Assembly: GCA_023388195.1 (NCBI GenBank) | Contig: JAEWGR010000034.1 | Coordinates: 1 to 20,978, forward strand | Reading direction: 5' to 3' | Source: Bacillota bacterium | GTDB lineage: Bacteria > Bacillota > Negativicutes > Sporomusales > Sporomusaceae | Length of the DNA: 20,978 nucleotides | Part shown: positions 7,140 to 15,695 of the stretch, one piece after another | Numbering within the stretch: the stretch's first letter is position 1 | Layout: the number at the start of each line of letters is the position of its first letter | Position numbers and translations under genes: made by a program | Notes under the pieces: generated by a model | What the model saw: the letters and a program-made list of their open reading frames with translations, nothing else | Told to the model about the DNA's origin: nothing | Database searches by the model: none

Positions 7140-7488
7140 TATTCCGGTAAACCGGCTGCGATTAATAAAATGGAGGCGTAATTTATTATTACGGGAAGAC
7201 TGCAAAGGGTTTTAAGGGATGGTTGTACAATATTTTTATAATGCAGGTCAATAAATTCTGCAGGAATTGAGAGATAATTTAAAAAACTAATACTAATTAT
7301 GAAACTTATAAAGTCTGCCAGGAAATTGGGGTTACCGGTATCCGGATCATTAAAGAGCTGGTACCGGCCATACCGCAGGGAGAAATGAAACAGCACAGGG
7401 AAAAACACTGCGTGTTATGACCAAAGCAGGTGCATTTGGGAGTGCGGGCGTACTCGTGACAATAATGGAGCATATGCAAAGGAGATGA
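7140..7488 (+). pseudogene. Decayed C-terminal remnant of a DUF1537 four-carbon acid-sugar kinase
   Basis: Fragments of one protein can be read in three frames. Frame beginning near 7283 gives YETYKVCQEIGVTGIRIIKE then LVPAIPQGEM. Another, from 7396 to the TGA at 7486-7488, gives QGKTLRVMTKAGAFG then SAGVLVTIMEHMQRR. The KAG.FG signature close to the C-terminus and the preceding GI..I.ELVP..P.G segment are those of DUF1537 kinases (DtnK/DenK/OtnK), which phosphorylate threonate or erythronate at C4. A third, weaker piece (about 7158-7238) includes LQRVLRDGCTIFL and is flanked by in-frame stops at 7179 and 7239. The N-terminal two-thirds are missing. The remnant ends five bases before pdxA and its tail carries the pdxA ribosome binding site, so kinase and dehydrogenase were once coupled. 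The C-terminal identification is strong; the upstream edge is a guess. Confidence 0.75.
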
Positions 7489-7492
7489 AGTA

Positions 7493-8494
7493 ATGGAGCA
7501 ACGTCCAATCCTGGCGATTACGATGGGGGATGCGGCCGGATGCGGGCCGGAAATCATCGTTAAAGCTCTAGGCGATAGGAATATATATCAGTTGTGTCGT
7601 CCGCTGGTTTTTGGCGACGCCGGACGTATCCGGCTTGCGGCTGACTGTGTTAAAAGCACACTTAAGGTCAATCGTGTTTCTGATCCCCAAAGCGGCAGTT
7701 ATCAACAGGGAATTATCGATGTTCTCGACTTTGCCAATATCCCGGACGGCCTCCCTTTCGGCCAGGTCGATGCCCGCGCCGGCCATGCGGCCTATGTATA
7801 TGTGGAGGCAGCAATAAAGCAGGCTATGGACAATACCGTCGCGGCTGTCGTTACTGCCCCGTTGAATAAAGAAGCTTTGCATCTGGGCGGACATCATTTC
7901 CCCGGTCATACCGAGATTTTTGCCCAGCTCAGTGATACGGAAGACTATGCAATGATGCTGGCCGGAGACGCTTTAAGGGTTATTCATGTTACTACCCATG
8001 TCTCGATGCGGGCTGCTGCCGATCTGATAACTAAAGAACGGGTCCTGCGAATCATCCGCCTTGCAGACCGTACTTTGCGGTTATTAGGTCTGGAACAGCC
8101 GCGGATTGCTGTTGCCGGTTTTAATGCCCATGCTGGGGAAAATGGCTTATTTGGCCGGGAAGACGTTGACGAGATTGTGCCGGCAGTCACAGAGGCGCAA
8201 AGCCTGGGGATACACGCGATTGGCCCTGTGCCGCCTGATACTGTGTTCTTCCGGGCGGTGTGCCGCAAAGAATTTGATATTGTTGTAGTCATGTATCACG
8301 ATCAGGGGCATATACCAATAAAGCTGCTGGGCTTTGAAGATGGTATAAATGTTACTGTGGGGCTGCCGTTTCTGCGAACCTCTGTCGATCACGGAACCGC
8401 CTTTGATATCGCCGGCAAAGGGATTGCCGATAGCCGCAGTATGACTGCCGCTATTGAATTCGCTGCCCGGGTAGCTGCCGGTGCCCGTAAATAA
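7493..8494 (+). CDS. pdxA: PdxA-family 4-phospho-hydroxyacid dehydrogenase
   Basis: This 333-residue protein of the PdxA family carries out NAD-dependent oxidation and decarboxylation of a 4-phosphorylated 3-hydroxy acid (4-phosphohydroxy-L-threonine in B6 synthesis; 4-phospho-threonate or -erythronate in PdxA2 enzymes, giving dihydroxyacetone phosphate). Metal-ligand histidines are present: His169 in VTTHVSM, His213 in NAHAGENG and His269 in MYHDQGHIP. The phosphate-binding PGHTEIFA (His139, Thr140) is kept, as is DHGTAFDIAGKG. The usual MGDPAGIGPE opening is MGDAAGCGPE, losing the proline. AAAGGAG at 7478-7484 sets the start. It follows a ruined acid-sugar kinase and precedes two larA-type genes, so the PdxA2 catabolic role is more likely than B6 synthesis. 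Whether it still receives a phosphorylated substrate is open. Confidence 0.9.
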   Translation: MEQRPILAITMGDAAGCGPEIIVKALGDRNIYQLCRPLVFGDAGRIRLAADCVKSTLKVNRVSDPQSGSYQQGIIDVLDFANIPDGLPFGQVDARAGHAAYVYVEAAIKQAMDNTVAAVVTAPLNKEALHLGGHHFPGHTEIFAQLSDTEDYAMMLAGDALRVIHVTTHVSMRAAADLITKERVLRIIRLADRTLRLLGLEQPRIAVAGFNAHAGENGLFGREDVDEIVPAVTEAQSLGIHAIGPVPPDTVFFRAVCRKEFDIVVVMYHDQGHIPIKLLGFEDGINVTVGLPFLRTSVDHGTAFDIAGKGIADSRSMTAAIEFAARVAAGARK

Positions 8495-8547
8495 ACAAGA
8501 TAGACAGCACACTTTATGTCTGTATGACTGAGAGAGGATGGTCGTTT

Positions 8548-9831
8548 GTGCAAGATACAGTAGTTGAATTGCCTTATGGTCAGGAGACCGTAAAAGTAAC
8601 TGTTCCCCCAAGTAATCTGATCGGTGTATTTTCGCCGCAGGATGTAGCGGTTGTAACGGACATTAAGCAGGAAATTATTAGAGCTCTTCATAACCCAATC
8701 GGCACTAAAAGTCTGCAAGAGTTGGTCAAAGGCGCAAAAAAAGTTGTTATTGTCGCTGATGATAATACCCGTTTAACGCCGACGGAGGCGATTATCCCGG
8801 TATTACTTGATGAAATGAACGCCGCCGGTATTGCCGATGAGCAGATAACAATTATTATTGCCTTGGGTACACACCGCTTTATGACTGAGGAAGAGATACT
8901 TGCTAAATTTGGTGAGGCTGTTGTTAAGCGGGTTACCATTAAGAATCACGATTTCAAGAGTCCCGCTGCCCTTGTTGACCTTGGTCAGACCCCGAACGGG
9001 ACCAGTGTCTGGGTTAACCGCGAGGCTTATGAGGCTGACTTTAAGATTGGGATTGGCAGCATCGTGCCCCATCATATTCCCGGGTTTGCCGGTGGTGCCA
9101 AGATTGTTCAGCCTGGTATTTCGGGAGAACATACTACGGCCGAGACTCATTTGCTCAGTGTCCGGGCACCGCGTTCGTATTTAGGTGTGGAAGACAATCC
9201 GGTTCGCCGGGAATTAAATATGATCGCAGGTAAAATTGGCCTGCATACTATCTTTAATACGGTGCTAAATCGCCATGGCCAGGTAGTGGGGGCTTTTTTC
9301 GGTGATGTTGAGGCAGCCTTCAGCCAGGGTGTGGTCTTATCAAGATCGGTATATGCAGTAGAGATTCCGGAAGCTGCCGATATTGTAATTGCCGGCTCGC
9401 ACCCCTGTGACATTGAATTCTGGCAGGCTCATAAAACGTTATATCCTTCCGATCTTGCCGTAAAGGCCGGGGGAACCATTATTCTGGTTACTCCCTGTTA
9501 TGAGGGTGTGGCTGTCACTCACGGCGATATGCTGGATATTACCTGCCATACTGCGGCTTGTCTGAAAAACATGGTAGCAGATAAGCAGGTGCCTGATGAA
9601 GTGGCAGCAGCTTTGGCTATTGCCTGGGCGCAGGTGAAAGAACGGGAGGCTGTATTTATTGTTTCTGATGGTATTGTATCTGCCGATGCCAGGCGCCTTG
9701 GGTTTACCCCCTTTGCCACAGTGCAGAACGCCTTGGCGGCCGCTTTCGCCAAACATGGCAAGGATGCCAGGGTGACGGTCCTAACTCATGCGCCGGATAT
9801 GCTGCCGATTATTAACGCAGGTAATAAGTAA
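8548..9831 (+). CDS. larA: LarA-type nickel-pincer 2-hydroxyacid racemase/epimerase (copy 1)
   Basis: This 427-residue protein of the LarA (DUF2088) family interconverts C2 epimers of 2-hydroxy acids by hydride transfer on a nickel-pincer nucleotide. The key positions of Lactobacillus plantarum LarA (His108, His174, Lys184, His200) are matched one residue later: His109 in LGTHR, His175 in VPHH, Lys185 in GGAK (covalent cofactor lysine) and His201 in AETH. DDNTRLTP near 71-78 also fits. I prefer the GTG at 8548, which has AGAGGA nine bases upstream and gives the usual short N-terminus ending in LPYG; an in-frame ATG at 8524 would add eight residues without a good site. The GGAK and AETH wording departs from lactate racemase (GGRK, NH), so the substrate is probably not lactate. 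No larB, larC or larE is in the window. Confidence 0.88.
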   Translation: MQDTVVELPYGQETVKVTVPPSNLIGVFSPQDVAVVTDIKQEIIRALHNPIGTKSLQELVKGAKKVVIVADDNTRLTPTEAIIPVLLDEMNAAGIADEQITIIIALGTHRFMTEEEILAKFGEAVVKRVTIKNHDFKSPAALVDLGQTPNGTSVWVNREAYEADFKIGIGSIVPHHIPGFAGGAKIVQPGISGEHTTAETHLLSVRAPRSYLGVEDNPVRRELNMIAGKIGLHTIFNTVLNRHGQVVGAFFGDVEAAFSQGVVLSRSVYAVEIPEAADIVIAGSHPCDIEFWQAHKTLYPSDLAVKAGGTIILVTPCYEGVAVTHGDMLDITCHTAACLKNMVADKQVPDEVAAALAIAWAQVKEREAVFIVSDGIVSADARRLGFTPFATVQNALAAAFAKHGKDARVTVLTHAPDMLPIINAGNK

Positions 9832-9861
9832 AGGTATTTTATCAAGAAGGGGTGCTTAACG

Positions 9862-11151
9862 ATGAGAGAGTTCAATTTGAAGTACGGTACCGGAGAGCTA
9901 AGTTTTTCAATACCTAAAGAGCAGGTTGTGCATGAGATTATCGGTCAAGAATATCCTCCTGTAGCAGATATTCCCCAGGCTGTCCGTGCAGCACTGGCAG
10001 CGGCTATTGATTCACCTCCCCTGGGAGAAATTGTAAAGCCGGGCGAAAAAGTAGTGATTTCTGTCAGTGATATTACCCGCTCATGGCAGCAAATGCCGCT
10101 GGTATTGCCTGAGATTATTGAGACGCTGAATAGAGCCGGCGTGCCGGATGAAAATATTACGATTATTATTGCGGTAGGCGGCCACCGCCAAAACACCGAG
10201 CAGGAGTTTGTCCAGCTGTGCGGCCAGGAAACCTGCCATCGCATTAAAGTAATCAATCATGATGCCTGGGATAATGACAATATGGTCTATCTGGGAAAAA
10301 CCAGCCGGGGAACAGAAGTTTCCATCAACAAGCTGGCTCATGAGGCCGACCGGCTGATATTAACAGGCGGCATCGTTTATCATTACATGGCAGGCTACGG
10401 CGGCGGACGCAAAAGCATTGTTCCCGGTATCAGCTCTATCAGGACAATCAGACAAAACCATCTCTGGGGGCTGGGCCCTGTAGAAGGAGCCGGCTCTAAC
10501 CCGAATGCCGCCTCCCGTAAGACAAAAGGTAATGAATTGCATGAGGATATGATGGAAATAGCAGGTTTTGTGCAGCCTGATTTTATTATCAATATGGTGC
10601 CCACGCCAGATGGACAGTTTGGCGGGATTTTTGCCGGCAATTGGGTATCGGCCTGGACTGAAGGCTGCAAATTGGTCGATAAGCTGTACGGGGTTGAGAT
10701 TGATGAATTAGCCGATATTGTGATTGCTACTGCCGGCGGGTTCCCGAAAGATATCAATCTCTATCAGACAGGCAAGACTATGGACAATGCCTACTATGCC
10801 GTCAAAAAGGGCGGGGCGGTAATTATTTTAAGCGAGTGTTCGGATATTTATGAGCCGCAGGAATTTTCCCGCTGGTTCCAGTTTGACGACAAGCTGGCGA
10901 TGGAGAAGGCACTGCGTAAGTCCTTCGGCATACCGGGCTGGGTGGCGTTAAAAGAAGTGGAATGCAGCGACTATGCCACCTATATTCTTGTAACCAAGGC
11001 CGAAAACGCCGAATTCCTTGCCAAAACCAGCATGATTCCGGCAACGACTATGGAGGAGGCCCTGCGGATCGCCCGGGAAAAATGCGGATCAGAGCAGCCA
11101 ACCTATACTGTGATGCCGCAAGGGGCGAATACGTTGCCGATTTTACGGTAA
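9862..11151 (+). CDS. larA: LarA-type nickel-pincer 2-hydroxyacid racemase/epimerase (copy 2)
   Basis: This 429-residue LarA-family protein lies 30 bases after the first. The cofactor and catalytic residues fall at the same numbers as in L. plantarum LarA: His108 in VGGHR, His174 in IVYHYMAGYGGGRK, Lys184 in that motif and His200 in RQNH. It therefore looks fully competent for nickel-pincer cofactor binding and closer to canonical LarA than its neighbour. AAGGGGTG precedes the ATG. It ends the pdxA-larA-larA block, with a terminator 80 bases later. Characterised homologues act on lactate, malate and longer or sugar-derived 2-hydroxy acids. A C2 epimerase for an aldonic acid would fit the two dehydratases nearby, but sequence alone does not give the substrate. 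Confidence 0.9.
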   Translation: MREFNLKYGTGELSFSIPKEQVVHEIIGQEYPPVADIPQAVRAALAAAIDSPPLGEIVKPGEKVVISVSDITRSWQQMPLVLPEIIETLNRAGVPDENITIIIAVGGHRQNTEQEFVQLCGQETCHRIKVINHDAWDNDNMVYLGKTSRGTEVSINKLAHEADRLILTGGIVYHYMAGYGGGRKSIVPGISSIRTIRQNHLWGLGPVEGAGSNPNAASRKTKGNELHEDMMEIAGFVQPDFIINMVPTPDGQFGGIFAGNWVSAWTEGCKLVDKLYGVEIDELADIVIATAGGFPKDINLYQTGKTMDNAYYAVKKGGAVIILSECSDIYEPQEFSRWFQFDDKLAMEKALRKSFGIPGWVALKEVECSDYATYILVTKAENAEFLAKTSMIPATTMEEALRIAREKCGSEQPTYTVMPQGANTLPILR

Positions 11152-11232
11152 GTGCTGATTAGGCATGAACATCGTATGTCGCAGCGCGACAAGATTCTGG
11201 AGCAACAATTTGAGTCAATTATTAGGCTGATG

Positions 11233-11260
11233 GGCTGCGGGGGAGACCTCACAGCCTTTT
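11233..11260 (+). terminator. Intrinsic terminator after the larA pair
   Basis: GGCTGCGGGG (11233-11242) pairs with CCTCACAGCC (11247-11256) across a GAGA loop, with one C-A mismatch and one G-U. TTTT follows. It isolates the enzyme block from the regulatory genes. Confidence 0.75.
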
Positions 11261-11439
11261 GCCTGGTTTAGTTTGTGAAATATTTTATTTAACAAATTAA
11301 CCCAGGTGAATTTTACAGAATAGTTGAAGGATTTTTACGATACAATGAATAAGTATAGCAGTAGTTATTCACCTATTACGGGCATTTTACGGCAGGATTT
11401 TGATACCTTATTTTATACTGGCAGGATATGAGGAAAACA

Positions 11440-13017
11440 ATGACAATAGACATTATTAATAAAATAAGAGATGTTTTTCAATTGGATATTATTGGCGATC
11501 AATATTATAACTGGGGTGAGCAGCACTGGCTGCAACTGGATCCGGACAATCCGGAGATCCAGCCCATTGTATCAGTCGCGACCGTATATCCCGGTGAAGA
11601 ACAGCTGCCTCATGTGCATTCAGGGTATATCGAGATTATCATTGGCCTGGAGGGGCTGACGACCCATTGGTGCAATAACCGGGAAATTAAGCTGAGTAAA
11701 GGGAACCTTGGATATATCAGTGAAGGCGGAGAGCATCGGCATATTAATAACTCGGATAAACCGGCCTCCTTTATCAGCATTGTCTATTCAACAATCCCCA
11801 AGACGCTGAAGGAATTATCCACCGGTGCAGACATTGAGCTTATGGAAATGGCCAAGGTAATTAACCTTGATGCCATTGCTGAAAAATTTGCTAAAACTGT
11901 CAATATGACGGTGACCCTTATTGATGTTGCCGGCAATTTCCTGACAGAAAAAAAGAACCTGCCCGATTTATGCCTGCTCTGTATCCGCGAGAAGGGCGGC
12001 AATTGTGTTCTGCATTGTGCATCACCGCAGTGGCCCTATTCAGAGAAAAAAATATTCCGCTGTAAGTTCGGGGTATCGGCGATCCAAAGCCCGGTTGTTG
12101 TTAATGACAGGATATTAGGTTATCTTGGCTGTGGCTATGGGCGGATGTCAATCGTTATTCCCCAGACCGAGTTGATGGCCTTGGATAAGCGGACGGCGTC
12201 CAAGGCTCAGGCTGCCTACTTGAATCTTAATTTTATGACTCGTAATCAACTGATTTCTGTGGCCGAAACCCTGTCACTGGTTAGTGCTTCGCTGGTGCAG
12301 TTAATGGATAATTCGCTGAAAGAAAAAGAATTAAGCTGTTACCGGGTCAGTTTGTCAGAAGAACGGGAAATGCAGGCCAGGCTGCATAATTCCCTTAGCC
12401 AGGCCCGGCTTAAATTTCTGGAATCCCAGGTAAATCCCCATTTTTTGTTTAATACCCTCAATACAATTGCCCAACAGGCCGAAATGGACGGGGCGGCCAC
12501 CCTGGCCTCCCTGACTTATTCACTCTCTAATTTACTGCGTCTGAGCCTGGGCAAAGCAGAGTCACTCGTCACCCTGGAAGAGGAATGGAGCTATATCAAA
12601 GATTATTTATTTATTCAGCAGACCCGGTTTCCTGATAAATTCGATGTTGATATTGCGTTGGACCCGGCTACGCTGCAGCTTAAAATACCCTTTATGACAA
12701 TTATGGTGTTAATCGAAAATTCAATCCTTCACGGTTTCCGCAATGTTCGTCAGCAGGGCCGGCTGCAGGTTTGCAGCTATAAACAAGGACAGGCCGGGAT
12801 CATTGAAGTACGTGATAATGGTTGTGGCATACCTGAAGACATTGCCGCCGCCGTGAGGGAATTGCCTCATAGTGAGTACGATCCTCCCAGCCTGAAGGGA
12901 ATTGGCATTAAAAACATTTTTTTGAGATTGAAGCACTATTACGGCGATTCATTTGCGTTAACGCTTACCCGGCTGGAGGCTGGAGGAACCTTGGCCCGGA
13001 TTACTCTGCCGCTGTAG
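11440..13017 (+). CDS. Cytoplasmic cupin-PocR-LytS-type sensor histidine kinase
   Basis: This 525-residue sensor has no membrane segment or signal peptide, so it senses an internal ligand. Domains in order: a cupin at about 45-115 (PHVHSGYIEIIIGLEG, then EGGEHRHINN); a PocR-type domain at about 140-290 with Cys178, Cys181, Cys189, Cys193 and Cys208; a helical linker; a LytS-type phosphoacceptor (VNPHFLFNTLN, His334); and an ATPase domain with IENSILHG, DNGCGIP and GIGIKN. I chose the ATG at 11440, which has GAGGA at a proper distance; an ATG at 11428 would add four residues. It sits 37 bases before its presumed partner response regulator. PocR domains are known from sensing small diols such as propanediol; a hydroxy-acid or polyol ligand for the downstream locus is a reasonable inference. 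Confidence 0.88.
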   Translation: MTIDIINKIRDVFQLDIIGDQYYNWGEQHWLQLDPDNPEIQPIVSVATVYPGEEQLPHVHSGYIEIIIGLEGLTTHWCNNREIKLSKGNLGYISEGGEHRHINNSDKPASFISIVYSTIPKTLKELSTGADIELMEMAKVINLDAIAEKFAKTVNMTVTLIDVAGNFLTEKKNLPDLCLLCIREKGGNCVLHCASPQWPYSEKKIFRCKFGVSAIQSPVVVNDRILGYLGCGYGRMSIVIPQTELMALDKRTASKAQAAYLNLNFMTRNQLISVAETLSLVSASLVQLMDNSLKEKELSCYRVSLSEEREMQARLHNSLSQARLKFLESQVNPHFLFNTLNTIAQQAEMDGAATLASLTYSLSNLLRLSLGKAESLVTLEEEWSYIKDYLFIQQTRFPDKFDVDIALDPATLQLKIPFMTIMVLIENSILHGFRNVRQQGRLQVCSYKQGQAGIIEVRDNGCGIPEDIAAAVRELPHSEYDPPSLKGIGIKNIFLRLKHYYGDSFALTLTRLEAGGTLARITLPL

Positions 13018-13054
13018 CTTTGTTTTCGACTCTAATAAGAGGGGGGAGAACAAA

Positions 13055-14629
13055 ATGTATAAAATGATTATTGCCGACGATGAGCCTGCAGTACGCCAAT
13101 ATCTCCGCTACATTGTCAAGCAGCATAATCTGCCTTTTCATATCTGTGCTGAGGCTGAGGATGGTGAACAGGCTGTCAGGCTGACAGAACTGCATAAGCC
13201 GGAGTTTGTCATCCTGGATATCAATATGCCGTTTCTCAACGGTCTGGATGCGGCGAAGCAAATTAGAGAAAAGTATCGTGATACCGTGATCTATATCCTG
13301 ACGGCATACAGTCATTTTGACTATGCCCATCAGGCGGTTCAGACCCAGGTAGCCGGTTATTTGCTTAAACCGATAAAGCCGGGTGAACTGGCCGAGACAC
13401 TAAAGCAAGGGATTGCCAGTGTTCTTAGCCGGCGGATAGCATGCCAGCGGCTGCAACGCATGGAGCGGCAAATAGCGAAAGACAAGCCTGTTGTTACCAA
13501 ACAAAAATTATTTGAACTGTTAAAAAATGACAAAGATAATGCCACTGCCCTGCATTTGCTGCAGGGAATTGCCAAACAAGAAACCTTTTCTCCGGCAGCC
13601 ATCATTTCTGCCTCTTACTGGCCGGCAGCGGAAACGACGGCAATTGAGGGGCTGGAAGAACGTCTGGCCGGGGAGTGCAGCGGACGATTCGGCGATTCTG
13701 CCATTGTCAACTCGTTTGGCCAGGAATTAGTGATTATTTTCGGTCAATGGAACAATGAGCTGCGATGTGGTTTGCAGGCGCAGCTGGAAGCCTGGGAACA
13801 CCTGTACCACATTACCTTTTGCGCCGGTATCAGCCTGGTTGACCATCCGGCATCTATCGGCCGGGAGTATCGCAATGCCGCCAAAAAACGTGAAGTGGGT
13901 CTTTTCTGGCAGCAGCAGGGCCTTTTGGTTACCGATAGTTCCGTAGCTGGCCGTACTGATATTGAATGCGAGCCCATTCAGCAGCAGATTCAGGACTGTC
14001 TGCTGGAACGCCGGTCTGATCAGGCTAAAATAATCTTACGGCAATTTTTAGGTGAGGCAATGCGTACAGTTAGCCAGCCTGAATATATTTATGCGGCTCT
14101 TATTAAGATTGCTAATACAATCATTGCCAAATATGCGGAATATCTTATTTCCACCGAAGCAGCAGGACAATACCGGCAAGTGTTTATCAGCCAGTTAAAC
14201 AAAACATCTTCAGCCGGAGAACTGGAACAGTGTTTGTCTGACCTGATTGACAAGCTGGAGAGCAATACCTGCACTTCTGAGCAGAATCAGGCTGAACAGT
14301 CTGTAAAATGGGCCATTGAATATATAAATAATAATTATCACAAAGACCTTACCCTGGAGCAATTTGCTGAAAAGCTATTTATGAGCACAGGCTACTTCTG
14401 CCGGAGTTTCAAAAAATATGCCGGTGAAGGCTATGCCACCTACTTGACTAAAATCAGATTAAAAAAGGCCCGGGAAAGGTTAATGAGCGGAAAATATACG
14501 GTGGCCGAGGTGGCCCGCATGGTGGGATTTCGCGATGCCAGCTATTTCAGCAGTGTTTTTAAGAAGCATTATCAGCAATCACCCAGTAATCTGGCGGCGT
14601 CAACGCGGCAAGGGTGCGACCCGGCGTAA
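13055..14629 (+). CDS. Response regulator with REC and AraC-type DNA-binding domains
   Basis: This 524-residue YesN-like regulator has an N-terminal receiver (1-120) with Asp8, Asp9, phospho-acceptor Asp55 in FVILDINMPF, Thr83 in ILTAYSHFDY and Lys105 in YLLKPIKP. The middle (about 150-400) has no motif I can name. The last ~105 residues are an AraC double helix-turn-helix, recognisable by LTLEQFAEKLFMSTGYFCRS and VAEVARMVGFRDASYFSSVF. GAGGGGGGAG precedes the ATG. It pairs with the kinase upstream and lies 29 bases before the aldolase gene, so it probably activates this locus in response to the kinase's ligand. Domain assignments are firm; targets are inferred. Confidence 0.92.
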   Translation: MYKMIIADDEPAVRQYLRYIVKQHNLPFHICAEAEDGEQAVRLTELHKPEFVILDINMPFLNGLDAAKQIREKYRDTVIYILTAYSHFDYAHQAVQTQVAGYLLKPIKPGELAETLKQGIASVLSRRIACQRLQRMERQIAKDKPVVTKQKLFELLKNDKDNATALHLLQGIAKQETFSPAAIISASYWPAAETTAIEGLEERLAGECSGRFGDSAIVNSFGQELVIIFGQWNNELRCGLQAQLEAWEHLYHITFCAGISLVDHPASIGREYRNAAKKREVGLFWQQQGLLVTDSSVAGRTDIECEPIQQQIQDCLLERRSDQAKIILRQFLGEAMRTVSQPEYIYAALIKIANTIIAKYAEYLISTEAAGQYRQVFISQLNKTSSAGELEQCLSDLIDKLESNTCTSEQNQAEQSVKWAIEYINNNYHKDLTLEQFAEKLFMSTGYFCRSFKKYAGEGYATYLTKIRLKKARERLMSGKYTVAEVARMVGFRDASYFSSVFKKHYQQSPSNLAASTRQGCDPA

Positions 14630-14658
14630 ACACAGCATTAAATGGATGGAGGTACAAC

Positions 14659-15552
14659 ATGTTCAAAGGAATACTTTCACCGGTTGTTACTATTCTTGAT
14701 GAGAATGGAAATCTAGATCTGCCTGGCAATGAAATAGTCATTAACCGGCTAATCGGCCAGGGGATTGATGGGCTCCTTTTTCTCGGCAGTATTGGCGAAT
14801 TTTTTGCTCTCTCGACAACCGAGAAGCAGGAGTTTATCCGCTTTGTGGTTAAAACAGTGGCTAACAGGGTTCCCGTACTTATCGGTACAGGAGGAACCGT
14901 ACAAACTGAGGTCATTGAGCTCACCCGGTTTGCCGAACAGGCCGGAGCTGATGGTGTGGTGGTCATTTCTCCTTATTATTTTAAGCTTGATCCTGAGACC
15001 ATTTACCGTTATTATGCAAGTCTGGCCCGGAGTACGACCTTACCGATCATGCTTTACAATTTCCCTGACCGGACTGCTTCTGATTTAGGGCCGGAGCTGG
15101 TGTTACGCTTAGCCCGAGAATTTAAACATATTGTCGCGATCAAAGATACTGTTGACAATATCAGTCATACCAGGCGTCTGATCCAGGCAGTAAAGGCTGA
15201 ACGGCCTGATTTCTGCGTGTTATCAGGTTTTGATGAATACCTGATTCCTAATTTAATGGCTGGCGGCGATGGCATTATTGGCGGCTTAACCAATGTTATA
15301 CCCCATGTTTTCTGTAGTTTGATGAAAGCCTATGAGGCCAAGGATTTTACCGGGATTGCAGCAGCGCAGACCAAAATATCAGTGCTGATGAACCTGTATG
15401 ATGTATCCCAGCCATTTGTGGCCGCAATCAAAGGCGCTGTTGCCCAGATGGGAGTGCCGATTAAGCCCAAGGTTAAGGAACCGGCCGCAGATGTAACAAG
15501 CCAGCAACTGCAGATAATTCAACAACTATTAAGTAAAGCAGATGTTCGCTAA
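14659..15552 (+). CDS. DapA/KDG-aldolase-family class I pyruvate aldolase
   Basis: This 297-residue lyase has the dihydrodipicolinate synthase fold. The Schiff-base lysine is Lys162 in IVAIKDT and the catalytic tyrosine is Tyr133 in MLYNFPDRT. The phosphate-free pyruvate-site motif is GSIGE (43-47), where true DHDPS has GTTGE. Losing the second threonine and having GEFFALS argue against lysine synthesis and for the sugar-acid branch (2-keto-3-deoxy-gluconate or -pentonate aldolases). The ATG at 14659 has GGAGG at 14648-14652 and begins MFKGILSPVVT, as the family does; a GTG at 14614 would overlap the regulator. Likely role: cleaving a 2-oxo-3-deoxy sugar acid made by one of the IlvD-type dehydratases into pyruvate and an aldehyde. 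It appears co-transcribed with the two-component genes. Confidence 0.88.
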   Translation: MFKGILSPVVTILDENGNLDLPGNEIVINRLIGQGIDGLLFLGSIGEFFALSTTEKQEFIRFVVKTVANRVPVLIGTGGTVQTEVIELTRFAEQAGADGVVVISPYYFKLDPETIYRYYASLARSTTLPIMLYNFPDRTASDLGPELVLRLAREFKHIVAIKDTVDNISHTRRLIQAVKAERPDFCVLSGFDEYLIPNLMAGGDGIIGGLTNVIPHVFCSLMKAYEAKDFTGIAAAQTKISVLMNLYDVSQPFVAAIKGAVAQMGVPIKPKVKEPAADVTSQQLQIIQQLLSKADVR

Positions 15553-15665
15553 GGCTTGCCAATAAGCAGGAACTAGTAATCTCCCAAAAAATAAGGGCAA
15601 GCTACTGCTGTCTGGCAGGAATATTGACGGCAAGAAGAGAATTGTTGCAATAAATAAAAACCGGG

Positions 15666-15683
15666 TTTGACAATATAGAACAA
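15666..15683 (+). promoter_or_regulatory. Putative IclR operator upstream of the iclR-family gene
   Basis: TTTGACAATATAGAACAA lies 12 bases before the IclR start codon and is matched in 17 of 18 positions by the site at 16530-16547 upstream of the mhpF-type gene. These are the only two occurrences I see, and they flank the regulator gene. The included TTGACA could be a -35 box, but no good -10 follows before the start codon, so an operator read is preferred. Confidence 0.55.
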
Positions 15684-15695
15684 AGGGTTGATGCT

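Noticed and set aside
14614..14658. GTG start for the DapA-type aldolase at 14614
   Set aside because: It would overlap the regulator's end and add 15 unconserved residues; the ATG at 14659 has GGAGG and the normal family N-terminus.
15554..15602. GCTTGCC/GGCAAGC inverted repeat after the aldolase gene as a terminator
   Set aside because: The loop is about 35 bases and no T-run follows; it is a weak structure at best.
15667..15695. TTGACA as the -35 box of the iclR-family gene
   Set aside because: The expected -10 position reads GATGCT and touches the start codon. The wider 18-base match with the mhpF upstream region supports an operator instead.
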